Source of the DNA: Acidobacteriota bacterium
Lineage (GTDB): Bacteria > Acidobacteriota > Holophagae > Acanthopleuribacterales > Acanthopleuribacteraceae
Reading direction: 5' to 3'
Length of the DNA stretch: 64,000 nt
Assembly (NCBI GenBank): GCA_020439745.1
Contig: JAGQSC010000036.1
Location: forward strand, 1 to 64,000
Made by a program: the position numbers and the translations under genes
Notes under the pieces: model-generated
What the model saw: the letters and a program-made list of their open reading frames with translations, nothing else
The model's database searches: none
What the model was told of the DNA's origin: nothing
Shown: positions 52,324 through 59,880 of the stretch, one piece after another
Layout: every line of letters starts with the position of its first letter
Position numbering within the stretch: the stretch's first letter is position 1

Positions 52324-53636
52324 ATACGGTCAGTCTGTTGGAGATTCGAGACTGCCTTGATGGCTCGGTTCCTGCCACAATCGCTACCTGCTCCGAAGAT
52401 GGGACGCCCAATGTGGCTCAGCTTTCCCAGGGCTTTTATGTCGATGCCAAACATGTAGCGCTCTCGTTTCAATTCTTCAACCGAACGCGGAAGAACATTC
52501 TCGAAAATCCACGGGCAGTCATCAAAGTCAGCCACCCTTCAACGGGCGCCCATTTCGTGTTGACCCTGCTTTTTGTGCGAACCGAATCAGAAGGACCACT
52601 TTTTGAAGCCATGCGCGCACAGTTGGCTGGCATTGCGGCTCATTCTGGTATGGCGGGTGTTTTTGAATTGAAGGGGTCTGACATCTATCGAGTTCTGCAC
52701 GTGCGCAAGCTTCCGGGTCGCACCATGCAGGTGCCTGTATTACAACGCCTTAGCTCGCTTCGCGAGTTATTGGCGCACGTTTGTCAGGTCACTGATTTGG
52801 CATCAGTCGTCGATCGAACAGTGGAGGGACTTGCCGCGTACTTGGGTTTCAAGCATGTGGCCTTTTTTCTCAGGGACACCTCTGGTGACATATTGACGCT
52901 CCTGGCCAGCCACGGTTATGAGGCATCAGGCATTGGTGCAGAGATACGCTTTGGTCAGGGTGTCATCGGCTGTGCGGCAAAACATGGTGTGCCCATTCGC
53001 ATAAACCATGTGACTCGTGAACAAGCTTATGTCCATGCCGTGAAAGCCTCGCTAAGCCAACAAGCAGAACCGACCCTAATTCCCTTTCCGGGATTAGAAC
53101 AGCCGGGAAGTCAGATGGCGGTTCCGGTGATGGCTGACGACGGCTGCACAGGTGTTCTGTTTGTGGAAGATCAGGCCGCGGAATCATTTGACTACCAACA
53201 CGAAGAAGCGCTTAGGTCCCTTGCAGAGGCGTTGGTTTGGGGTCTGAAAGCGGGCATGGCCATCACGCCCACAGGTCCGAAGCGGGCGATTGATCCACCT
53301 GCCGTCACATGTGCCGCGATTCGAATTTACCTGAGTGATCACAGTGTATTCATAGACGATGAGTATCTGATCAAAGGTGTTGCCGGTGCCATTTTTTTGA
53401 AGCTCGTCCGCTCTTATTTGGAATCGGGTCGCTGCCAAACGACCAATCGCGCGCTGCGTTTAGATCCCGCCATCGGGTTGCCCGATTGGAGCGCCAACCT
53501 AGAAACACGGTTGTTGTTGTTGCAGCGTCGGCTACAGGAAAAATGTGGGTTTATTCGCTTGGGCCGCCCCGCAAGGGGGCGGATCCAATTGTTGGTCGAA
53601 CGCCAGATCACCTTGACCTGTGTAGCGGAAACCTAA
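52320..53636 (+). CDS. PPOX - GAF - winged-helix fusion protein
   Basis: The protein has 438 residues in three parts. Residues 1-150 form a PPOX split barrel (VPATIATCSEDGTPNVAQLSQGFYV in parts, LSFQFFNRTRKNILENPRAV in parts). Residues about 155-325 form a GAF domain (LASVVDRTVEGLAAYLGFKHVAFFL in parts, RFGQGVIGCAAKHG, QMAVPVMADDGCTGVLFVED). Residues about 335-438 look like a winged helix (FIDDEYLIKGVAGAIFLKLV, NLETRLLLLQRRLQEK). The layout suggests a flavin- or ligand-sensing regulator. Its start overlaps the previous gene by four bases. Confidence 0.78.
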   Translation: MNTVSLLEIRDCLDGSVPATIATCSEDGTPNVAQLSQGFYVDAKHVALSFQFFNRTRKNILENPRAVIKVSHPSTGAHFVLTLLFVRTESEGPLFEAMRAQLAGIAAHSGMAGVFELKGSDIYRVLHVRKLPGRTMQVPVLQRLSSLRELLAHVCQVTDLASVVDRTVEGLAAYLGFKHVAFFLRDTSGDILTLLASHGYEASGIGAEIRFGQGVIGCAAKHGVPIRINHVTREQAYVHAVKASLSQQAEPTLIPFPGLEQPGSQMAVPVMADDGCTGVLFVEDQAAESFDYQHEEALRSLAEALVWGLKAGMAITPTGPKRAIDPPAVTCAAIRIYLSDHSVFIDDEYLIKGVAGAIFLKLVRSYLESGRCQTTNRALRLDPAIGLPDWSANLETRLLLLQRRLQEKCGFIRLGRPARGRIQLLVERQITLTCVAET

Positions 53637-54112
53637 TGTGCGGGTAGGTTCTTGGGCACGAAGTCAAAATAAGGTGTGGTGACTTCGCCACTGGGAGGCA
53701 CATAGCTGGGTTCTTTGGCGCCCGCGGGTCCGAGGCTGGTTATGTAGGCGTAAATGGCCTGCAGATCGGCGTCTGTCATGGCATGCAACGAGATGGAGGG
53801 CATCGGGGGTCGGGCAGACTGCCGCGCTCGAACAAGCCATTCAGCCTCGCTGAGCTCTGACAACATCAGCCTGAGATTGGTGGGATATGTCGTGCCCCAG
53901 GGACCGGAAAAGCCTACAACACTGCCTGTTAGCAGTTGTTCCTGTGGCACCTTTCCTCCCGTTTGAGCATAGCCGTCTGTGTGACAATCGTTACAACCTG
54001 CAATGGCAATCACATACCGACCACGCTCGATGTTTGATGAGGGTTTCGTTGAATCTGCGGCCGGGGCCATTAGGCCGGCGGTAATGAATCCCAAAAGAAC
54101 AAATCTAATCAT
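53633..54112 (-). CDS. Exported c-type cytochrome
   Basis: A 159-residue monohaem cytochrome: signal peptide to about ADS, RGRYVIAIAGCNDCHTDGYAQTGGKVP with the CNDCH haem site (in parts), PTNLRLMLSELSE, and RPPMPSISLHAMTDADLQAIYAYITSL (in parts), where a Met in PPMP is the probable axial ligand. The layout matches the small cytochrome subunits of alcohol/aldehyde dehydrogenases and similar periplasmic electron carriers. No partner dehydrogenase is adjacent. It converges with the PPOX-GAF gene, overlapping by four bases. Confidence 0.85.
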   Translation of the reverse strand: MIRFVLLGFITAGLMAPAADSTKPSSNIERGRYVIAIAGCNDCHTDGYAQTGGKVPQEQLLTGSVVGFSGPWGTTYPTNLRLMLSELSEAEWLVRARQSARPPMPSISLHAMTDADLQAIYAYITSLGPAGAKEPSYVPPSGEVTTPYFDFVPKNLPAH

Positions 54113-54355
54113 TATGTGCTCCTAATTCGCCCCATAGGCGATCGATTGCCAATAACATACGCTTTTGATTGTGCCGCCATTCTTAAATTCCGCTTAAGGG
54201 CCCGATAAATGATCACTAATTGAGTCTGAAAGACTGTTGATCGTGCTTTCGACGAATAACAAGCCGCCAGAAGGGAGTGGTCCCAGCTGTCCAATGAAGC
54301 AGTTCCATACTTGACGTAGCTACGCCGAAACGGTTAGAAGAATGCAAGGAATCTG

Positions 54356-55009
54356 ATGCTCATCTACGACATTACGCCACCTGTCACATCGGACCTCGGT
54401 GTCTTTCCGGGCGATGTACCTTATCGCCGTCAGATTAGTTTGGACTTCAACAAAGGGGACCACTTACTGCTCTCGAGCATTGAATCCACGTTGCACTTAG
54501 GTGCACATGCCGACGGTCCCAACCACTATGATCCAAAAGGAACCGGCATAGGAGAACGCCAGTTGGATCCTTATCTTGGGTCATGCCAAGTGATCCGCGT
54601 TCATATTGCTCAAGGCACTCGAGTCATGCCTGAGGATGTGAAGACCCCCATAACGGAAAAAAGGGTCTTGATTGATACGGGCTCATTCCCTAACCCCGAT
54701 CGGTGGAATTCAGACTTTTGTGCATTGTCGCCAGAATGGGTCGACCAGTTAGGTGCCAAGGGGGTTTTGCTCGTAGGTATCGACACACCGAGCATTGATC
54801 CCGAATCAGCCAAGGTGTTGTTGTCCCATCACGCCGTAGCCAAACATCGAATGGCCATTCTGGAAGGCCTAGTGTTGAAGCGAGTACCCGAAGGCGTGTA
54901 TACCTTATGTGCACCACCGTTGAAGTTAATGGAAGCCGACGCATCACCCGTAAGGGCCCTGTTGTTACCGGCTGGACTCCTACCGGAGGAACCGCTTGAA
55001 TGTATCTAA
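54356..55009 (+). CDS. kynB: Kynurenine formamidase
   Basis: A 217-residue cyclase-family hydrolase that turns N-formylkynurenine into kynurenine and formate, the step after KynA. The metal site is HLGAHADGPNH (His47, His51, Asp53, His57), preceded by PPVTSDLGVFPGDVPYRR (the bacterial KynB opening) and followed by LIDTGSFPNPDRW and GVYTLCAPPLKLMEADASPVRALLLP in parts. It lies 33 kb from kynA, in front of ybaK, with which it overlaps by 14 bases. The 243 bases upstream hold no gene and should contain its promoter. Confidence 0.92.
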   Translation: MLIYDITPPVTSDLGVFPGDVPYRRQISLDFNKGDHLLLSSIESTLHLGAHADGPNHYDPKGTGIGERQLDPYLGSCQVIRVHIAQGTRVMPEDVKTPITEKRVLIDTGSFPNPDRWNSDFCALSPEWVDQLGAKGVLLVGIDTPSIDPESAKVLLSHHAVAKHRMAILEGLVLKRVPEGVYTLCAPPLKLMEADASPVRALLLPAGLLPEEPLECI

Positions 55010-55481
55010 GTTAAGTGCGAGTGCCACGCGCGTATTCCGAGCTCTGGCCGAAAAGGGATTGCCTTGCGATGTACGCGAGTTGAGCGATTCCACGCGTAGC
55101 GCAGCAGAGGCAGCTGAAGCCGTGGGTTGCCATGTCTCGCAAATTGCCAAGTCACTTGTGTTCAAAGGTGAACATACCGATCAAGGTGTGCTTGTAATTG
55201 CCAGTGGCAGCAATCGGGTGGATTTAAGAAAAATAGGTTGCCTATTGGGTGAGGACCTCATCCGAATGGAGGGTGCAGAGGTGAATCGTCGTACCGGATT
55301 CGCCATTGGCGGCATTCCCCCGGTTGGGCACGATGAAAAGATGTCTTGTTTTTTCGATCATGACCTCTTGGCGTTCGACGAAATTTGGGCTGCCGCAGGT
55401 ACGCCCTTTGCCGTTTTTCCCTGCAAACCAACCGATCTGCTTAGAATTACGGCTGCGACTGTGGTTGACCTCGCCGAATGA
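54996..55481 (+). CDS. YbaK/EbsC-family Cys-tRNA(Pro) deacylase-like protein
   Basis: A 161-residue YbaK-type editing protein: LSDSTRSAAEAAEAVGCHVSQIAKSLVFK in parts, VLVIASGSNRVDLRKI, VNRRTGFAIGGIPPVGH (the GIPP motif near the catalytic pocket) and LLAFDEIWAAAGTPFAVF. Such proteins hydrolyse mischarged tRNAs in trans. The start is TTG at 54996, five bases after GGAGGA; it overlaps kynB by 14 bases and the methyltransferase by four, making a three-gene coupled run. Confidence 0.85.
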   Translation: MNVSKLSASATRVFRALAEKGLPCDVRELSDSTRSAAEAAEAVGCHVSQIAKSLVFKGEHTDQGVLVIASGSNRVDLRKIGCLLGEDLIRMEGAEVNRRTGFAIGGIPPVGHDEKMSCFFDHDLLAFDEIWAAAGTPFAVFPCKPTDLLRITAATVVDLAE

Positions 55482-56257
55482 AAGAGGTTTATGTCTACAA
55501 TCAGGCGGCATGGGACGCTCAAGTGGCACGTGGCAACACATGGACACAACCGGTTAGCCAAGAGGCGATTAACAAGGCGCGCCGTGGCGACTGGGGCATT
55601 GTGCTTACGAATCGAAGAAAGGTGCCAGTGACTTGGTTTCCCAACCTCCATGAGTGTCGGATTCTATGTCTGGCAGCAGGAGGAGGTCAACAAGCGCCGA
55701 TCCTTGCAGCCGCAGGCGCCAAGGTCACACTGTTGGATGCTTCACGGGCGCAGTTGGATCAGGATCGTATGGTAGCCGAGCGCGATGGGCTGGACCTGAC
55801 GCTGGTACAAGGCGATATGGCCCAATTGCCGTCCCTATTCGATCGCGCCAGTTTTGATGTGATTTTCAATCCAGTATCGAATTGCTTCGTTCCTGAGTTG
55901 GAACCCGTATGGCAGGGATGCGCAAAAGTATTAAGCGAGGGTGGACGACTTCTCAGTGGTTTCTTCAATCCGTGGTATTTCGTGTTTGATGAACGGGCCC
56001 ACCAAGATGGTCGTCTTGAGGTGCGACATGCCATTCCGTATCATGACGGAATGCTAACAGACGAAGAGATTCAAGCCTTGCGTGACCAGGATGAGCCGTT
56101 TGTGTTTGGACATACCCTGGACGACCAGATCGGTGGCCAGATGAGGGCGGGATTTGCATTGATACAGATGTATGAGGACGTCACCGGAGACAAAGTCATT
56201 GACCAGTTTGGCCCTTCATTCCTTGCGACCCTTTCCGTTAAGTGGGATGTGTCTTGA
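55478..56257 (+). CDS. SAM-dependent methyltransferase
   Basis: A 259-residue class I methyltransferase. The N-terminal part NQAAWDAQVARGNTWTQPV is a feature of one group of small-molecule methyltransferases. The SAM-binding glycine loop is ILCLAAGGGQQAPILAAAGAKVTLLDAS (in parts), followed by LVQGDMAQLP and FDVIFNPVSNCFVPEL. The substrate is unknown. Its start overlaps the ybaK stop (ATGA), and the FHA-lytic transglycosylase start overlaps its stop (TGATG). Confidence 0.85.
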   Translation: MKEVYVYNQAAWDAQVARGNTWTQPVSQEAINKARRGDWGIVLTNRRKVPVTWFPNLHECRILCLAAGGGQQAPILAAAGAKVTLLDASRAQLDQDRMVAERDGLDLTLVQGDMAQLPSLFDRASFDVIFNPVSNCFVPELEPVWQGCAKVLSEGGRLLSGFFNPWYFVFDERAHQDGRLEVRHAIPYHDGMLTDEEIQALRDQDEPFVFGHTLDDQIGGQMRAGFALIQMYEDVTGDKVIDQFGPSFLATLSVKWDVS

Positions 56258-57651
56258 TGGCTGAAGGCATGCGATTGTGGCTGATTGGCGCCAATGGACC
56301 ATTGGAAGGACGGCGTTTTGAGGTGATTGGCCCTGTATTCAGATTGGGCACCGATTCAAATTGTGACCTCAAACTGGAAGATGAATCGGTGCGCCCCATC
56401 CACATGGAGATAAGGTGTGATGGCGATTCGTACACATTAGTCGCAGTTGGGGGGCTTGTCAGACACAATGGCTCTGAATCCCGAAAAGCCGTGCTGCAGC
56501 AAGGGGATCGCATTCGGTTGGGTGAATCAGGGCCCCAGTTCGAAGTGCGTTGCGAGGCTCGAGCGTTGTTCGGTGTGGCCGAGGCCGTCGTGATAAGTGA
56601 GGTACCCAAGGCAAAACCCAAGAATCACGAGTCTCTAATCGCTGAGGCCGTTTCCATGGCTCGCGAAGCCAGAGGGGCAGGCCATTCCGGTCAGACTACG
56701 AGCATCATGCGTGATTTGGTGTTGACGGCTGTGCAACAATCTCGTCGTAAACACAGAGTGGCACTTCTGTTTGTGGTCGTCCTCTTGCTGGGTGTGGTAG
56801 CGGCCAGCACTGTGGGCATTGCCATGGTCAAGCGCGAATCGCGACAAATCCACGACCACATCACCCAGCTAGAAATGGAGCTCCAGGCCGTCGAAGATCC
56901 GCAACGCATCGATCAGCTGTTGGCCGAACTGGATGCCTATGAACTCAAGGCGCGCAAAATCCAAAAGAGCATGCTTTACGAGTTGGGTACCCGCGACGAG
57001 TCTCGTGACTTTGTTGAGGCTGAAATCAGATTGTTACTACAGAAATTCGGTGCTGATTCGGCTGTCGTTCCCACTGAGTTTGTCGATCAAGTGAACATCT
57101 ATCTGGCTCAATACATGAACGAGAATCGTGCCACGGTTCATCGGGTGTTGTCCGAACATGCACAAGAAATGACCGAGATCCGGCAAATACTAGAGTCGTA
57201 TCATTTGCCTCCTGACCTTTCTTATATGGTGTTGGTAGAAAGCTCCTTTAAGCCAGGCAGTAAGAGCGGTGCTGGTGCGGTTGGCATCTGGCAGTTCATG
57301 CCACCGACCGCGCGCAGTTACGGCCTTACCGTCAACAAGGAAGTCGACGAACGATACGACATCCCCAAATCCACCCACGCTGCCGCGAAATATTTGCGTG
57401 ACCTGATCCTGGAATTCGGCTCAGGCCACTCGGTCATGCTCGCTTTGGCCGCGTACAACACAGGTCCCACGCGTGTACGTAAGGCCGTACGCAAAGTGGA
57501 CGATCCCATTCGCCAACGCAATTTCTGGTACCTGTACCGCACGCGCGCGCTGCCTCGCGAGACACGGGAATATGTACCCAAAATTATCGCCGCAATTATC
57601 GTGGGCAGGAATCCGGAACGTTTTGGATTCTCGCTGGGTATTCCCAGCTAA
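56257..57651 (+). CDS. FHA domain - transmembrane - lytic transglycosylase fusion
   Basis: The protein has 464 residues. The N-terminal FHA domain (about 5-90) has GRRFEVIGPVFRLGTDSNCDLKLEDESV in parts, with HMEI and HNGSESRKAVLQQGDRIRL. A helix follows at about 163-185 (VALLFVVVLLLGVVAASTVGI), then a helical linker to about 310. The C-terminal SLT domain shows LVESSFKPGSKSGAGAVGIWQFMP in parts, including the catalytic Glu, and ALAAYNTGPTRVRKA. FHA would read phospho-Thr inside the cell while the transglycosylase cuts peptidoglycan outside. The start is ATG 56257, overlapping the methyltransferase stop. Confidence 0.85.
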   Translation: MAEGMRLWLIGANGPLEGRRFEVIGPVFRLGTDSNCDLKLEDESVRPIHMEIRCDGDSYTLVAVGGLVRHNGSESRKAVLQQGDRIRLGESGPQFEVRCEARALFGVAEAVVISEVPKAKPKNHESLIAEAVSMAREARGAGHSGQTTSIMRDLVLTAVQQSRRKHRVALLFVVVLLLGVVAASTVGIAMVKRESRQIHDHITQLEMELQAVEDPQRIDQLLAELDAYELKARKIQKSMLYELGTRDESRDFVEAEIRLLLQKFGADSAVVPTEFVDQVNIYLAQYMNENRATVHRVLSEHAQEMTEIRQILESYHLPPDLSYMVLVESSFKPGSKSGAGAVGIWQFMPPTARSYGLTVNKEVDERYDIPKSTHAAAKYLRDLILEFGSGHSVMLALAAYNTGPTRVRKAVRKVDDPIRQRNFWYLYRTRALPRETREYVPKIIAAIIVGRNPERFGFSLGIPS

Positions 57652-58205
57652 TTAGTGGGTGGCGCAGTTTCGCGAAAGAGGTCCCAAGTATTGGCCTCAA
57701 TGAGGAAACCTTGCAAATGGGGATAGTTGTTTAACCCAAAGCGATTGCGAAACCTACCCCAATCGAGAAGACACGCAATGCGAATAGCCGCATCGTCTCG
57801 ATCATTAGCAAATGATCCGGCACGTTCATTGAGGTATTGAAGACCTGATTGGACACGACTGGACTGTCGAGCAAGGTAAGGTACCTCAGTTCCCAGTCCG
57901 TCCTTCTCCAAAAGGAACAAGTTTATGGCTGCATCCAGAACCGTGTTCGCTGAGGCATAGCGCTCCCAATCTTCGGCATCCGCTAAGAAGGTTAGACCTT
58001 GTTTCGCCCGGACATAGGCCAGGATTGACGATGAATCTGTGAAAGTTTTGTCGCCATCTGAAAGAAAGGGGACCTTCTTGGTCGGTGATTTTGCGGCACT
58101 TGCGGCATAGTCAGTGGGCACAAAAGTCCATGGAATGCTTCCCTGCATCAAGGCGATGCGACAGTGGCGTACGAATGGTGAAGTCAGACTACCGAATAAT
58201 TCCAT
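57648..58205 (-). CDS. Glutathione S-transferase family protein
   Basis: A 185-residue GST: MELFGSLTSPFVRHCRIALMQG opens it (in parts), KSPTKKVPFLSDG holds the cis-proline and FTDSSSILAYVRAKQG the Ser that binds glutathione. The C-terminal helices are short (NTVLDAAINLFLLEKDGLG), so it is smaller than the sigma-like GST at 25836. The substrate is unknown. It converges with the FHA-transglycosylase gene, overlapping by four bases. Confidence 0.85.
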   Translation of the reverse strand: MELFGSLTSPFVRHCRIALMQGSIPWTFVPTDYAASAAKSPTKKVPFLSDGDKTFTDSSSILAYVRAKQGLTFLADAEDWERYASANTVLDAAINLFLLEKDGLGTEVPYLARQSSRVQSGLQYLNERAGSFANDRDDAAIRIACLLDWGRFRNRFGLNNYPHLQGFLIEANTWDLFRETAPPTN

Positions 58206-58321
58206 GTCAACCTCCGGTCGCCTATCTTACGCCAATTCTAGGGTCGGTGATTGGGCGAATTGTTGCTGGCACATGAATCTTAGGCGTTTATAATGATCGG
58301 GCTATTAGAGGAGCGCGGAAA

Positions 58322-59812
58322 TTGCAGTTGATGGTTTTGTTGATTTCGGTCTCGATCATGGCGGCCGACCCACCTTATGTACGTGTGGAGTGGCCACTGG
58401 ACTTGGCTCTAGAACTGTCCCGCAGTTACAAGTTCAGTGCTGTGGAAGTGGATGAAACGGGGAGTCTAATCGTTGCCGGTGACGAATCGCTTTTGGCGTT
58501 GTTCGACGATCTGGGTGTCCCTTATTCGGTCGATATGGACCGATATTGGCGCGAACGCGCCGAACGCGAACGCATGAAAGCGGTCCCTTCGAGTTATTTC
58601 GATCCCAGCACGTTGACGAGTTGGCTACAAAACCTCGTAGCCAGTCATCCAACCATAACAGAATTGATTCAGATTGGGACATCTGTGCAGGGCCGCGCTA
58701 TTTGGGCCGTTAAGGTGACAGATAACCCCGGACTGGAAGAAAACGAGCCAGAGCTGCGCTTGATTGGCAATATTCATGGAGACGAAAAGTCTTCATTAAT
58801 GGTTTGTACGGATGCCTTGGAGTGGATTGTCACGCAATATGGCATGGCGCCAGAGGCCACAACTCTGGTGGAACAGACCGAAATGTGGTTCGTTCCCATG
58901 GTCAATCCAGATGGCAACAATAGTTCCACTCGTCGCAATGCGCATAACTACGATCTCAATCGCAATTTTCGCGGACCTGAAGGCCATGACCCTTTTTCAG
59001 GAGGACCTTCGCCATTCAGTGAGCCGGAGACTCAAGCCATAAGGGATTTGACTGAAGTCATGGGGAATCGATTCGCGCTGGGCTTGTCTTTTCATTCCGG
59101 CGCGGCGTGCTTCAACTCTGTTTGGAACTACAGTGTTACGGCGCCTGCAGATTTGGCTAATTTCTTCTCCAGTCGCACGGGCGGAACGCCCTGCGGCAAT
59201 TTTGGTGGGGACTGTGCGATTCCGTCAGCCAACGGCTTGGCCGAAGCCTATGGTCAAGGCTGTAGTTATCCGGGGTTCTGGCACGTGGTGGGTGCAGATT
59301 GGTATGTCACTTATGGAGATACCAACGATTGGGCCTATGACGAATGGGGTACTTTAGATACTACATTGGAATGTACCGACTCCAAAACGCCCAGTGCTGC
59401 TCAAATACCAACCTACACCGTGCAGCATCGAATGGGGGTAATCAACTACCTGTTGAAGGCACGACAGGTGATTGAAGGCATCGTCACAGACGCTGGCACG
59501 GGAAACCCTCTCGATGCAGAGATCGTGGTCACTCAATTTCCGCAGGTGATCTACACAGATCCCTTGTTGGGAGACTACCATCGTTTTGTGGTGCCAGGAA
59601 CCTATAGCATCACCGCATCTGCTGTGGGCTACCTTTCTGAAACCGTTACGGACGTGGTGGTGGTTGCAGATTCACCGACTGTCGTTGATTTTCAATTGTT
59701 GCCCGACAGCATCACCTTCGAATCGCTGAGATCCTATTGGCCGAATTCGGGACCCATCGACATCAATGCGAACAATCGAATCGATGTGATCGAGTTGGTC
59801 CAGTTTCTGTGA
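58322..59812 (+). CDS. Secreted M14 zinc carboxypeptidase with dockerin-like tail
   Basis: A 496-residue exported metallocarboxypeptidase. Zinc ligands are His152 and Glu155 (NIHGDEK) and His258 (SFHSG); NYDLNRNF provides the substrate-binding Asn-Arg, and Glu350 (TLECTDSK) is the catalytic base. A carboxypeptidase-regulatory-like beta domain follows at about 385-465 (IVTDAGTGNPLDAEIVV). The last 30 residues (YWPNSGPIDINANNRIDVIELVQFL in parts) resemble half a dockerin repeat. It would trim C-terminal residues from extracellular peptides. The TTG start at 58322 has GAGGAG eight bases before it. Confidence 0.88.
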   Translation: MQLMVLLISVSIMAADPPYVRVEWPLDLALELSRSYKFSAVEVDETGSLIVAGDESLLALFDDLGVPYSVDMDRYWRERAERERMKAVPSSYFDPSTLTSWLQNLVASHPTITELIQIGTSVQGRAIWAVKVTDNPGLEENEPELRLIGNIHGDEKSSLMVCTDALEWIVTQYGMAPEATTLVEQTEMWFVPMVNPDGNNSSTRRNAHNYDLNRNFRGPEGHDPFSGGPSPFSEPETQAIRDLTEVMGNRFALGLSFHSGAACFNSVWNYSVTAPADLANFFSSRTGGTPCGNFGGDCAIPSANGLAEAYGQGCSYPGFWHVVGADWYVTYGDTNDWAYDEWGTLDTTLECTDSKTPSAAQIPTYTVQHRMGVINYLLKARQVIEGIVTDAGTGNPLDAEIVVTQFPQVIYTDPLLGDYHRFVVPGTYSITASAVGYLSETVTDVVVVADSPTVVDFQLLPDSITFESLRSYWPNSGPIDINANNRIDVIELVQFL

Positions 59813-59880
59813 AGGTGGGCCCGACTTGAAGCGAGCTTGCTCGGCTGATATGTTGGGGCAACCAAACGAACGAGGGATTT

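Noticed and set aside
53563-53582. GC-rich hairpin GCCCC-GCAAG-GGGGC as a terminator
   Set aside because: It lies inside the coding end of the PPOX-GAF gene with no T run after it.
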